Below are positions 44,040-53,181 of a stretch of 64,000 nt of DNA, piece after piece. This stretch comes from an uncultured Clostridia bacterium (GTDB lineage: Bacteria; Bacillota; Clostridia; Oscillospirales; Acutalibacteraceae): the NCBI GenBank assembly GCA_947630835.1, contig CANRIZ010000006.1, forward strand, positions 30,501 through 94,500, in the 5' to 3' direction. Each line of letters starts with the position of its first letter. The stretch's first letter is position 1. A program made the translations under genes and the position numbers. The notes below the pieces were generated by a model. It had not been told where the DNA came from. It saw only the letters and a program-made list of their open reading frames with translations, and did no database searches.

Positions 44040-44078
44040 TGCTACAGGGTGTTTTACTTTTTGCTACAACCTGTAGCA
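44040..44078. promoter_or_regulatory. TGCTACA operator-like dyad
   Basis: TGCTACA at 44040-44046, again at 44062-44068, followed after ACC by its exact inverse TGTAGCA at 44072-44078. The spacing of 22 bases between the two direct copies (about two helical turns) suits a dimeric regulator. It lies about 100 bases upstream of the glycine riboswitch promoter. Confidence 0.45.
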
Positions 44079-44175
44079 CCGCTAAAAATAAGGGGAAAAA
44101 AGCAAAAAATTTTTTCGTACATTTCGGCCTGTTTTTACCCTTTTTTACAAAAAATCAATCGCTTTCGCTTTATAC

Positions 44176-44204
44176 TTGCATTTTCACGGAAAGTGTGTTA
44201 TTAT
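44176..44204 (+). promoter_or_regulatory. Promoter of glycine riboswitch-agcS
   Basis: TTGCAT (44176-44181), 17-nt spacer, TATTAT (44199-44204). Confidence 0.7.
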
Positions 44205-44223
44205 TAGAAAAAATTTCATATTA

Positions 44224-44397
44224 TCAGATGAAGCGTACAGGAAATAAGGCGTTCGCCTTGCCGAAGGAGTAACACTCTCAGGGTCTTTTAAGATACGACT
44301 GTATGTGGATGATATTCTGGAGAAGTCTGCTTTTGCGGATGCCGAAGGTGCAAGGCGCTTATTGCGTTAAATCTCTCAGGCAAAAGGACAGAATGAA
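44224..44397 (+). promoter_or_regulatory. Tandem glycine riboswitch
   Basis: Two aptamer cores: GCCGAAGGAGTAACACTCTCAGG and then CTGGAGAAGTC, GCCGAAGGTGCAAGGCGC and AATCTCTCAGGCAAAAGGACAGA, the diagnostic end of the second aptamer. The 5' part of aptamer 1 is less canonical than aptamer 2. It precedes a sodium/amino-acid symporter, so glycine likely controls its own transport. Confidence 0.93.
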
Positions 44398-44434
44398 AAC
44401 GCCGTATGAGTTACTGCGTATTTTCAGCTATACC

Positions 44435-44466
44435 GACGCCCGCCTTCAGCCGCGAGGCGTCTTTTT
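44435..44466 (+). terminator. Expression-platform terminator before agcS
   Basis: GACGCC / GGCGTC stem and five Ts, 36 bases before the chosen agcS start. It shows that the frame upstream of 44502 is leader, not coding. Confidence 0.75.
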
Positions 44467-44501
44467 CATACTTTAAAGGAGTGGTTTATACGCAAACGAT
44501 T

Positions 44502-46016
44502 ATGGACAGAATTGCAAGCGTTAACGGGGTTGTAAACAACTTTGTTTGGGTAACTCTCGGCTTGGCGCTGCTTTTGGGTACGGGCATACTTATGACAGTG
44601 CTTACAAAGTTCTTCCAGATAACGCACATCGGACACTGGATGAAAAACACCATCGGCAGCATTTTTAAGAAAAATGTTATTAAGCACACGAATGACAAGG
44701 CGTCAATCTCGCCTTTTCAGGCTCTTTGCACCGCCCTTGCCGCCACGATAGGCACGGGTAACATAGCGGGCGTTGCCGCGGCGATAGTAACAGGCGGTGC
44801 GGGCGCGGTTTTTTGGATGTGGTTCGCCGCCTTCTTCGGTATGATGACTAACTATTCGGAAAACGTACTGGGTATATATTTCCGCCGCAAAAATCAAAAC
44901 GGCGAATGGTCGGGCGGAGCTATGTATTATCTGCAAGACGGTCTTGGTTCAAAAAAAGGCTTTAAAGGTTTGGGCAAATTCCTTGCGGTTCTTTTCTCAA
45001 TCTTTTGCATACTCGCCTCGTTCGGCATAGGCAATATGGGACAGGTAAACAAAATTGTCGCAAACGTTGAATCCGCCTTCCCGATTAAGGCGCTCGGCAA
45101 TACGCTGTACGGAAACATCACCGTTTACAAGGTTATAATAGGCGTTGTAATTATGATACTTGCGGGTCTTATCATTCTCGGAGGACTTCAGCGCATAGCC
45201 GCCTTTGCGGAAAAGATAGTGCCCTTTATGGTAATACTGTTCGTTGCGGGCAGTATTATAGTAATTGGCGTTCATTACGAAAACATAGGCGGCGCTTTCA
45301 AGAGCATATTTGTAAACGCTTTCAGCCTTAAAGCGGTTGAAGGCGGCACAATAGGCGCCCTTATAAGCAAGGTTGTTACGGCGGGCTTTAAGAGAGGCGT
45401 TTTCTCAAACGAAGCGGGACTCGGTTCATCCGTTATGGTACACTCAAATTCAAGCGTAAAAGAGCCTGTAAAGCAGGGTATGTGGGGAATTTTCGAGGTA
45501 TTTATGGACACCATCGTGGTTTGCACCATGACCGCTTTGGTAATCCTTACCTCCGGCGTATATAAGCCCGGAACTGAAATGAACGACGCCACTATGATGG
45601 GCGAAGCTTTCAATACCGTTTTCTCATTCGGCGGCATAGGTTCAAAATTCATTGCCGTAGCTATGTTCCTGTTCGCATTTACCACGGTGCTCGGCTGGTC
45701 GCATTACGGCACAAAGGCGTGGGAATATCTTTTCGGCACAAAATCCGTTATAGGTTACAAAACCTTCTTTGTGCTTATGCTGATTTCCGGAGCGCTTATG
45801 ACCTCCTCGCTTGCGTGGGATATTTCCGACACGTTTAACGGACTTATGATGATACCGAACCTTATAGGCGTGCTGTCGCTTTGCGTTCTTGTTTCAAAAA
45901 TCACCAAGAATTATATCGACCGTAAAATCAAAAACAAAAAGGGCGTAAAGCCAATGCTCTCGTTTGACTCTGAAACTCAGGCGCAGGCAGAGGCAACGCT
46001 CGGCGACGACGATTAA
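44502..46016 (+). CDS. agcS: Sodium:alanine/glycine symporter
   Basis: 504 residues, AgcS/DAACS family with about ten helices. FQALCTALAATIGTGNIAGVAAAIVTGGAGAVFWMW is the family signature. FKRGVFSNEAGLGSS and ALVILTSGVY follow. It imports alanine or glycine with Na+. The ATG at 44502 (MDRIASVNG) is chosen because the terminator lies upstream. The ribosome site AAAGGAG (44475) is 20 bases away, so a GTG/other start between is possible. Regulated by the glycine riboswitch. Confidence 0.95.
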   Translation: MDRIASVNGVVNNFVWVTLGLALLLGTGILMTVLTKFFQITHIGHWMKNTIGSIFKKNVIKHTNDKASISPFQALCTALAATIGTGNIAGVAAAIVTGGAGAVFWMWFAAFFGMMTNYSENVLGIYFRRKNQNGEWSGGAMYYLQDGLGSKKGFKGLGKFLAVLFSIFCILASFGIGNMGQVNKIVANVESAFPIKALGNTLYGNITVYKVIIGVVIMILAGLIILGGLQRIAAFAEKIVPFMVILFVAGSIIVIGVHYENIGGAFKSIFVNAFSLKAVEGGTIGALISKVVTAGFKRGVFSNEAGLGSSVMVHSNSSVKEPVKQGMWGIFEVFMDTIVVCTMTALVILTSGVYKPGTEMNDATMMGEAFNTVFSFGGIGSKFIAVAMFLFAFTTVLGWSHYGTKAWEYLFGTKSVIGYKTFFVLMLISGALMTSSLAWDISDTFNGLMMIPNLIGVLSLCVLVSKITKNYIDRKIKNKKGVKPMLSFDSETQAQAEATLGDDD

Positions 46017-46044
46017 TAATTGAAGTTTAACAGCATAAAAAACC

Positions 46045-46081
46045 AAGGCGGATACATAAGCGTATCCGCCTTAGCTTTTTT
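46045..46081 (+). terminator. agcS terminator
   Basis: AAGGCGGATACATAAGCGTATCCGCCTT followed by AGCTTTTTT. Confidence 0.85.
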
Positions 46082-46105
46082 AAAAGGTTTTGTCAACAAA
46101 CCGAG

Positions 46106-46675
46106 TTAAACTATATGAAAGCAATAGCCCGCAATTATTCCCACGACCGCCGAAATGCAAATCAACAAAATCGGGTGCGCTTTTTTAAACGCAAACACGC
46201 TCATAACGGCAAAAATCGCAACGGAAAGATAAAATGCGGCGTCCTTAAACGCATAAACGCCCAAACCGTTCGGAAAGAATACCGTAACGCCCAGCGAAAC
46301 CACCGCCGCCCCTATAAGCCCGACAACCGCGGGCTTTAAGCCGGACATACAGCCGGACACTATTTTGCTGCTGCGGAATTTTTCGTAACACTTTGCAACT
46401 ATTAATATTACGATAAAGGACGGCATAGCAACCCCGAGCGTGGCGCAAACCGCGCCCAAGACGCCGCCGACGGTCATACCGACATAGGTTGAAATATTAA
46501 CGGCAAACGGCCCGGGAGTGCTTTCGCTTACGGCGACAAAATTTATAAGCTCCTCGCTTGTAAGCCAGCCGTGCGCCGCTACCTCCTCCTGAATAAGGGG
46601 CAGCATAGCGTAACCGCCGCCGAAGGTAAGTATTCCTATTTTAAAAAAGGTTAAAAACAGGTTAATTAAAATCAT
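46106..46675 (-). CDS. Chromate transporter half, second subunit (ChrA/CHR family)
   Basis: 189 residues with five or six helices. NLFLTFFKIGILTFGGGYAMLPLIQEEV and SESTPGPFAVNISTYVG are the CHR-domain signatures. Short half-size proteins work as pairs. ATG 46675 with GGAGG overlaps the stop of the partner (ATGA). Members export chromate or related oxyanions; the substrate is unproven. ChrA acts as a proton/sulfate-type antiporter in the inner membrane. Confidence 0.88.
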   Translation of the reverse strand: MILINLFLTFFKIGILTFGGGYAMLPLIQEEVAAHGWLTSEELINFVAVSESTPGPFAVNISTYVGMTVGGVLGAVCATLGVAMPSFIVILIVAKCYEKFRSSKIVSGCMSGLKPAVVGLIGAAVVSLGVTVFFPNGLGVYAFKDAAFYLSVAIFAVMSVFAFKKAHPILLICISAVVGIIAGYCFHIV

Positions 46676-47232
46676 TTTGCCGTCCTCCCTTTTATAAGAG
46701 AAGTGACAAGCCCGAACACGGCGCAGCCGATAATTACCCAAAAAACATTGATATCAAGCACCGCAACGGCAATAAAGGCAAAAGCCATTATTATATAAGG
46801 CACAATCCCCTTGGGGCTTTGCTTATACATTGACCACAGCGCCTTAACTATAAGCGCAAGCACGCCCGCCCTTATACCGTAAAAAGCATATCTTACGGCG
46901 GGGAAATTCTCGAATTTATTAAGCACAAAGGAAATTGCGACTATTATAAAAAACGACGGCAATATTACGCCCATAGTTGAAAATGCGGCGCCGAAAAATC
47001 CCGCGGTCTTATAGCCTACAAAGGTTGCGGCGTTTATTGCGATAGGCCCCGGGGTGGACTCCGCTATAGCAACTATTTCGAGTATATCCTCGTCGGTCAT
47101 CCACTTTTTATTTTCCACAACCTCTTTTTGAATAAGCGGAATCATAGCGTAGCCTCCGCCGAAGGTAAAAGCGCCTATTTTCAAAAAGGTGAGAAAAAGA
47201 GATAAAATTTTGTTTTCGCTTTCGGATTTCAT
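46672..47232 (-). CDS. Chromate transporter half, first subunit
   Basis: 186 residues, same CHR domain: LFLTFLKIGAFTFGGGYAMIPLIQKEV and AIAESTPGPIAINAATFVG. It is homologous to its neighbour over its whole length, so the pair arose by duplication of a single half-transporter. AGAGAGG before the ATG. Confidence 0.88.
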   Translation of the reverse strand: MKSESENKILSLFLTFLKIGAFTFGGGYAMIPLIQKEVVENKKWMTDEDILEIVAIAESTPGPIAINAATFVGYKTAGFFGAAFSTMGVILPSFFIIVAISFVLNKFENFPAVRYAFYGIRAGVLALIVKALWSMYKQSPKGIVPYIIMAFAFIAVAVLDINVFWVIIGCAVFGLVTSLIKGRTAK

Positions 47233-47333
47233 TCTTATTTCCTCTCTTGCCGCGCAGGCAAATTCAATACACCTATTTTATACAAATAATCGCATAAAAA
47301 CAAGTATATTTTTAAAAAAGAATGATTTTATCT

Positions 47334-48065
47334 TTATTTAGCGGCGTTTTCGAGATATTCCTCAAGACACACGCCCTGTTTGTATATTTCCCCTGCCGCT
47401 TTGACGCCCACATATCTGTAATGCCAAGGCTCGTTTGAAATTCCCGTGATTTTCACCTTATCCTTGGGATAGCGGTGTATAAAGCCGTAGCGGTGTGCGT
47501 TTTCGGCAAGCCAATTATAGACCTCGTAGCCGTATGAATGAACGCCGTCGGCATTAATATCCACGCCCAAACCGAGCTGATGCTCGCTCGTCCCGGGAAC
47601 GGCAACCCACTTTTCCGCCTCCGCTTTTGCCTTTTTTCGGGAATATCCCTTTTTCACATACTCGGCTATTTTATTATCGTAAATCTGTTTTTGCTCTTTC
47701 TGCGTTCTGTAACCCGAAACGACTATGGGATAAACGCCGTCCGCCCTCATATCGTCAAACATTTTTTGAAGCTCGGGATATATCCTGCTGTCAACCTTTT
47801 CGCCGTTAGAAAGCTCGGTAAGCTCTATATCTTCGTTCTCCCCACGCAAGGGATTGTTTCTGTTGACAAGCACAAGCGTCCATTCGTCGTCCCGAGGGCT
47901 TTCGTCGGTTGAGCAGCTTTGATTGTTTTCGGTTACGCCGTTTACTTCGGTATTCGCCTGCCTTTTGTAAGCCTCGCAAATAAGGAACGCAAGCAGAACG
48001 ATTATTATAACCGCAAAAACCGACAGCCAACGCCGTTTATTTTTATTTCTATTTTTTTCGCTCAA
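47334..48065 (-). CDS. D,D-carboxypeptidase, VanY type
   Basis: 243 residues with an N-terminal membrane anchor (about 13-34), a linker and a VanY/M15 peptidase domain. Signatures: PIVVSGYRTQKEQKQIY, the zinc residues in SEHQLGLGVDINAD (H-x6-D) and EPWHYRYVG. Cleaves the terminal D-Ala of peptidoglycan stem peptides outside the membrane. The start is TTG 48065 with AAGGGAAG; no ATG is nearer. Its promoter spacer holds a G11 tract (see 48129-48161). Confidence 0.9.
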   Translation of the reverse strand: MSEKNRNKNKRRWLSVFAVIIIVLLAFLICEAYKRQANTEVNGVTENNQSCSTDESPRDDEWTLVLVNRNNPLRGENEDIELTELSNGEKVDSRIYPELQKMFDDMRADGVYPIVVSGYRTQKEQKQIYDNKIAEYVKKGYSRKKAKAEAEKWVAVPGTSEHQLGLGVDINADGVHSYGYEVYNWLAENAHRYGFIHRYPKDKVKITGISNEPWHYRYVGVKAAGEIYKQGVCLEEYLENAAK

Positions 48066-48128
48066 TTTTATACTTCCCTTTAAGTTTTTGCAAAGTGCGG
48101 ATTTAAAAGCCCGCAAAATAACATTTCT

Positions 48129-48161
48129 ATTTTACCCCCCCCCCCACGGAAATTTTGTCAA
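48129..48161 (-). promoter_or_regulatory. VanY promoter with G11 tract in the -35/-10 spacer
   Basis: Minus-strand TTGACA (48156-48161), then AAATTTCCGT and eleven G (48135-48145), then TAAAAT (48129-48134). The spacer is 21 nt; seven G would give the optimal 17. Spacing could thus switch promoter strength by slippage, as known for porA in Neisseria. Confidence 0.75.
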
Positions 48162-48186
48162 GTATATTTTTAAATTTTTCCAAAAC

Positions 48187-48220
48187 AAAAAATCCCATTA
48201 CCGAGAACAGGATTTTTTTG
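48187..48220 (-). terminator. Terminator of the solute-binding lipoprotein gene
   Basis: Minus-strand AAAATCC...GGATTTT hairpin followed by six Ts. Confidence 0.65.
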
Positions 48221-48270
48221 TTAATATTATGCGCAAAGCCGCCGATAATACCACGGCTTTTTTCTTTACG

Positions 48271-49551
48271 TTAAAAACCGGCAACGCCTTCGGAATGAGC
48301 CCGTTTAATGCGGTATTCGTCCAAAAGCTTTACGCAGCCCTCCACGTCGGTCTTTTTTCTGAAAAGGCTGTCCAACGCAAAAAGCACGTCGTCATCGCTG
48401 CTGTAGCCTTCAATCTTTGAAGCCGCAGTGGAAGCGCGCAAATTTTCCGCAATGGAATCCGCCGCATCGGTTACCATGGGCGACTGAATATTTGTATTCT
48501 GATTTTTAAAGCATTTGACGGTGGAAATTCCGTCGAAGGCTATATTGTAGTTTTTCTCGTCGGCGCAGAACGACAGGAACTCAAGGCAGTCGTCAACCTG
48601 CTTTCCGTTTTTGTTTACCATAAGCATATTGAGGTTGCCGCCCTCGTAAGTGCCTTTATCCGCCGTGTTTAAAAATACGGGCATAAGCGCAAAATCGTCA
48701 ACCGTGTATTTGCCGTCCTTTGCCAAGTCCGTATAAAACCAGGTGTCCCACATAAACGTCATAACGGCTTTTCCCGAGCTCATAACGGAGCTTACGCTGT
48801 TTATATCCCAGTTAAGATAATCCGTACCGAACCAGCCCTTTTCGGCGGCGTTTTGTATCCACCTAACCATATCGGTTACTTCGGGAATGTCGGCGTATTT
48901 CAACTCGTTTTTATTTAATTTGCTAAGCTTTTCCGAGTCGTCGGCAAAGACGGGGTCAAGCGCAAATTGAACCATCCATGAGCCTCCGCCCGCGGGCCAG
49001 CAAATCGGCGTATAACCCGAATCCTTGAGCGCCTGACACAAAACATCAAACTCCGCCTGAGTGGCGGCGGGCTTCAAGCCGAGGCTGTCAAGTATAGTCT
49101 TGTTGTAATAGCAGCCGGATATTGAATTTTCCCAAAACGGAAGCCCCATAAGATTGCCCGCGCTGTCAAGGCAGTATTCGTAGGAATCCTCGGTAAGCTC
49201 GCCCACCCATTCCTCGTCGTTAAGGTAGAGGAAATTATCCTCAACATTAAATCTGTTCAAATCGGAATTGTGAAAGTGCATAAAAATATCGGGAACCTCG
49301 CCGTTTGCGAATTTTTCCTGCGCTGTTGTTTCAAACTCGCTGTCCTCATAAGCTATGGGCTTTATTTTATTGCCCGTCGCCTTTTCGTACTGCTCGAATA
49401 TGCTCGTCATATAGCTTTTTGCAAGGTCGCTTTTCCTGCCCATAACGGTAAGGGTTACCGAATCGGAATTTCCGCCCGGCACAGAGCATCCTGTAAGCAA
49501 AAGCGTCAAAGCCGCAAAAACGGCAATAACGGTAAAAAGCAATTTCTTCAT
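48271..49551 (-). CDS. Extracellular solute-binding lipoprotein (SBP family 1)
   Basis: 426 residues. Signal peptide with lipobox LLTGC at C22, so a lipoprotein. MGRKSDLAKSYMTSIFEQYEKATGNKI and the following lobes are typical of sugar/polyamine-binding proteins of ABC systems. FWENSISGCYYNKTILDSLGLK is a family block. No ABC permease or ATPase is nearby, and it stands 127 bases after a hybrid sensor kinase on the same strand, so it may feed the kinase or a distant transporter. Ligand unknown. Confidence 0.88.
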   Translation of the reverse strand: MKKLLFTVIAVFAALTLLLTGCSVPGGNSDSVTLTVMGRKSDLAKSYMTSIFEQYEKATGNKIKPIAYEDSEFETTAQEKFANGEVPDIFMHFHNSDLNRFNVEDNFLYLNDEEWVGELTEDSYEYCLDSAGNLMGLPFWENSISGCYYNKTILDSLGLKPAATQAEFDVLCQALKDSGYTPICWPAGGGSWMVQFALDPVFADDSEKLSKLNKNELKYADIPEVTDMVRWIQNAAEKGWFGTDYLNWDINSVSSVMSSGKAVMTFMWDTWFYTDLAKDGKYTVDDFALMPVFLNTADKGTYEGGNLNMLMVNKNGKQVDDCLEFLSFCADEKNYNIAFDGISTVKCFKNQNTNIQSPMVTDAADSIAENLRASTAASKIEGYSSDDDVLFALDSLFRKKTDVEGCVKLLDEYRIKRAHSEGVAGF

Positions 49552-49678
49552 ATGTATTTTCCCCCTCGGATAATAAACCGCAGCTTTATCTATCGCGCCG
49601 TATTTCATAATACTGTAAAGTAATTATAACAAAATATCGAGTTCTCGGCAACGGTAAAAACAATTTTGCCGCAATTTT

Positions 49679-52600
49679 TTATTTGCTGAACAAATCACGC
49701 AGCAGCTTCATCATATTGTCCAAATCTATGGGCTTTGACAAATGCCCGTTCATACCCGCTTCGGCGGCTTTTTTTCTGTCCTCCTCAAAGGCGTTCGCAG
49801 TCATGGCTATTATGGGTAAATTAGCTATGTCGGGATTTTCCGCATTACGGATAGCCCTCGTTGCGGCATAGCCGTCCATAATGGGCATCTGTATATCCAT
49901 TAAAATCAAATCGTAATACCCGCTCGGAGAATTAAGAGCCATATCGCAAGCCTTGCTGCCGTTCTCGGCACATTCTACGGAAAAGCCCGCTTCCGAAAGA
50001 ATTTCGACGGCAATCTCACGGTTAAGCTCGTTGTCCTCCGCCAAAAGTATTCGCTTACCGGCAAAGTCTTCGCTGACGGTATTGTTTTCCTCTTTCGTCT
50101 GTTCTTCCGTATTCTTTCCGAGACTGCGTTCAAGCGTGCGGTGAAGATCGGATACGAAAAGAGGTTTGCTGATAAAGCCGGTAACGCCGACGCTGCGAGC
50201 CTCCTTCTCTATATCGGTCCAATCATATGCGGACATAAGGATTATGGGAGAATCATCGCCTACAATCCTGCGTATTTCCTTAACGGTTTCTATGCCGCTC
50301 AAATCCGGCATAGCCCAGTCGATAATATATACCTCGAACGGGTCTGCGAGGTCTGCCGCTTCGGTGGTGCGGGCTATGGCTTCCCTGCCGGAAGGCGCCC
50401 ACTCCGCTCTCATTCCTATCTGCCTGAGCATCTTGGATACGCTCTGACAGCAAACCATATCGTCGTCAACCACAAGCCCGCGGAAGCCTTCGAGCTCCTT
50501 AATCGGTCCCATATCGCGGCGCTTACTTGAAATACGCAATTCAAAATTGACTGTAAAGGTACTTCCCTTGCCAACCTCGGATTTTACGCTTATTGTGCCG
50601 CCCATCATATCGACTATATTTTTGGTAATCGCCATACCCAGACCCGTTCCCTGTATTCCGCTGACTGTAGACGTCTGCTCTCTGGTAAAGGGTTCAAACA
50701 CGGTTTTGGCAAATTCCTCGCTCATACCTATGCCGGTATCGCTTACCTGAAATTCATATACGCCCCTGCCCTTTGAAGCGGAGGGCTTTTGCGTAACCTT
50801 TATAGCCACTTTTCCCTCGCTGGGAGTAAACTTTATGGCGTTGGAGGTCAAATTGAGCAATATCTGATTAAGCCTGAGCTTATCGCAATATATTTCCTCG
50901 TCCGTAACGTCCACGGTATCTATAAACAGCTCCATATGTTTTGCGCTGATGTCGGACTGAATGATATTTCGCAGACTCTGTAAAATTTCCGCAAGATTCT
51001 CGGGGTGCTCGTTAATGGTCACCTTGCCCGATTCTATGCGGCTCATATCCAATACGTCGTTTATAAGCGAAAGAAGATGATTTGAAGCCTGCGCAATTTT
51101 CGCGAGGTAATCCTGCGCCCTCTCTTTGCTGTCGATATGCTTTGCCGCCAGAGCGGTGTAGCCTATAATCGCATTCATCGGAGTGCGTATATCGTGCGAC
51201 ATATTGTTAAGGAAGGTCGTTTTTGCCCGATTTGCGGCGTCCGCCGCCGCAAGAGCGTGGGTAAGCTCCCGGGTTTTGTTTTCAAGCTCGCCCGTTGCCG
51301 AGGCGATTTCCTGCTTTAGGCGTTTTTGATTGCGGGTTCTCACCGCAAGCATCGCCAAGGTAAAGAGAAGCAGTAAAAACAGGGATATTCCAAGCAGACT
51401 GTAAATGGGATTGCGGTATAAAAACGCAGTAAGGCTCACATTCGTTTCGCGCCCCTCGTCAACCTGTCGGGATATTATAGCGTCCAATTCCGCGTCGCTG
51501 AAGCTGTCCGCCCCTTTATCCAAAAGAGAAAGCAGATAACGCCCGCCCTCTACGTTTTCGCCTACGGCGAAGGACATCGAGCTGTCGCCGAACACAACTG
51601 CGGAAAGGCGGTTGCGAGCGTCCTGCTCAACGCATTTTCCCGCCGCATACGAATACAAAATCGCCGCGTCGACATCGCCTTTCAAAACGGCCTTGGCACA
51701 TTCCTCGGCGGTTGAAAAACGTACAATCATATCCTCCGTATAACGCCCGGAAATAAGGATATTGAAGGCCTCGTCTTTTTCAATAACGGCAAGCTTATTG
51801 ACCTCGCCGTCAAAATTCTCTAACGTAAGTCGGGCAAAATTGGTATGGAAATAGGGAACGGTGATTTTATAACCCTCTTCCTCCGCCAAATAATAATCGC
51901 CCGTAAAATCCAAAACTATATCCGCGTTTCCCTGCGAACGCAAGGCGTAATATTCGTCCTGATTTTTTACTGCGATATATTCATAATTTAAGTCGAGACG
52001 TTTTGCCAAGGCTTCAAAGATTGCGGGAAGTATGCCCTGCGCTTTTCCGTCCTTAAAATAGCTGTACGGAGCCTGAGCGGGATTGACAAGTAGGCGCAAA
52101 GGCTTACCGGATTCCCGAAGCTTCTGCGTATATTCCCTCTCGCCCGCATTCATAACTATTGAACCGCTCTCGTCGGTGGAATAGTATTCCTCATGCAAAA
52201 TATCACGCCAGTTAGGGTCGTGAAGATCCATTTCGTTTATGGCGGCGTTTATTCTGTCCATCAGTTCACCCGCGTCCTTGCGGGTGCATATGTAAAAGGG
52301 ACTTGCGTCAAAGGATTCCAAAAGCCATTCGTTTTCAAGCAGACGCAGACTGCCCGTAACCGCCGCGTCAACCTTGCCGTCCTGCAACGCTTCGGTAAGC
52401 TCGTCCTGCTCGGAAAAATAAACGGGTTTAAAGGTGAAATTTCGGTTCTTTGCAAAGCGCTCGAAATTTGAATTTTTGGAGTTCCCCTCCAACATACCGA
52501 TCGTGATGCCGTCGTAAGTTTTGTAATCGCCCTTAACTATACTGTTGTTGCCCGATTTTACGGTCAAAACGGTTGAGTTTACGCCGATTGACTGCTCGGA

Positions 52601-52945
52601 GAAAAGGAACTCCTTTTCACGTTCGGCGGTTTTTGAAACGGAGGTTACTATATCCACCTCGCCGTTTCTGAGCATATCCAAAGCCTCGGCATAAGAGCCG
52701 TCGTAACCGATATATTCATATGACCAGCCGCCGTGGATAGCCAAACGCTGTAAAAATTCGTAGCCGTAGCCGCTTCTGCGCCCGTCCTTATCTATGGTAT
52801 GATAACCGGAAAAAGCAAAAAAGCCTACTTTTAAGACTTCGGATTCCCGATTTTCACGAGAGCCGTTCTCGGCAAACGAATTAAAGCAAAAAGCCGTAAT
52901 CAACAATAACGCCGTGATTAGGCTCGGCAGGCGCATTTTTTTCAT
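49679..52945 (-). CDS. BvgS-like hybrid sensor histidine kinase with two solute-binding domains
   Basis: 1088 residues. Signal peptide about 1-25; two tandem SBP family 3 (Venus flytrap) domains at about 38-255 and 283-495; transmembrane helix about 513-535. HisKA with H584 (NMSHDIRTPMNAIIGY); HATPase with NLTSNAIKF and GTGLGMAI. REC1 with D876 (IIDWAMPDLSG) and REC2 with D1017 (LMDIQMPIMDGYAATR). No Hpt or response regulator follows, so the output partner is encoded elsewhere. GGAGGGG before ATG 52945. Confidence 0.95.
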   Translation of the reverse strand: MKKMRLPSLITALLLITAFCFNSFAENGSRENRESEVLKVGFFAFSGYHTIDKDGRRSGYGYEFLQRLAIHGGWSYEYIGYDGSYAEALDMLRNGEVDIVTSVSKTAEREKEFLFSEQSIGVNSTVLTVKSGNNSIVKGDYKTYDGITIGMLEGNSKNSNFERFAKNRNFTFKPVYFSEQDELTEALQDGKVDAAVTGSLRLLENEWLLESFDASPFYICTRKDAGELMDRINAAINEMDLHDPNWRDILHEEYYSTDESGSIVMNAGEREYTQKLRESGKPLRLLVNPAQAPYSYFKDGKAQGILPAIFEALAKRLDLNYEYIAVKNQDEYYALRSQGNADIVLDFTGDYYLAEEEGYKITVPYFHTNFARLTLENFDGEVNKLAVIEKDEAFNILISGRYTEDMIVRFSTAEECAKAVLKGDVDAAILYSYAAGKCVEQDARNRLSAVVFGDSSMSFAVGENVEGGRYLLSLLDKGADSFSDAELDAIISRQVDEGRETNVSLTAFLYRNPIYSLLGISLFLLLLFTLAMLAVRTRNQKRLKQEIASATGELENKTRELTHALAAADAANRAKTTFLNNMSHDIRTPMNAIIGYTALAAKHIDSKERAQDYLAKIAQASNHLLSLINDVLDMSRIESGKVTINEHPENLAEILQSLRNIIQSDISAKHMELFIDTVDVTDEEIYCDKLRLNQILLNLTSNAIKFTPSEGKVAIKVTQKPSASKGRGVYEFQVSDTGIGMSEEFAKTVFEPFTREQTSTVSGIQGTGLGMAITKNIVDMMGGTISVKSEVGKGSTFTVNFELRISSKRRDMGPIKELEGFRGLVVDDDMVCCQSVSKMLRQIGMRAEWAPSGREAIARTTEAADLADPFEVYIIDWAMPDLSGIETVKEIRRIVGDDSPIILMSAYDWTDIEKEARSVGVTGFISKPLFVSDLHRTLERSLGKNTEEQTKEENNTVSEDFAGKRILLAEDNELNREIAVEILSEAGFSVECAENGSKACDMALNSPSGYYDLILMDIQMPIMDGYAATRAIRNAENPDIANLPIIAMTANAFEEDRKKAAEAGMNGHLSKPIDLDNMMKLLRDLFSK

Positions 52946-53181
52946 AACCTGTCCCCTCCGGTTCGGATATAATGATAGTAAAATTACCGTTAAAATTTAT
53001 TCTAAGGAATTTTATAATTCATTATAACCAATAAAAGCGATTAAAGCAAGAAAAATAATTATTTCGTATATTTTCTGCGGTTTTGTGAATAAATTATGTT
53101 GCAAACAGATTTACGATATGGTATAATCTGAAACATAAATGTAAGCGTTTATACAAAAATACTAACAGGGAGGACGGATAA

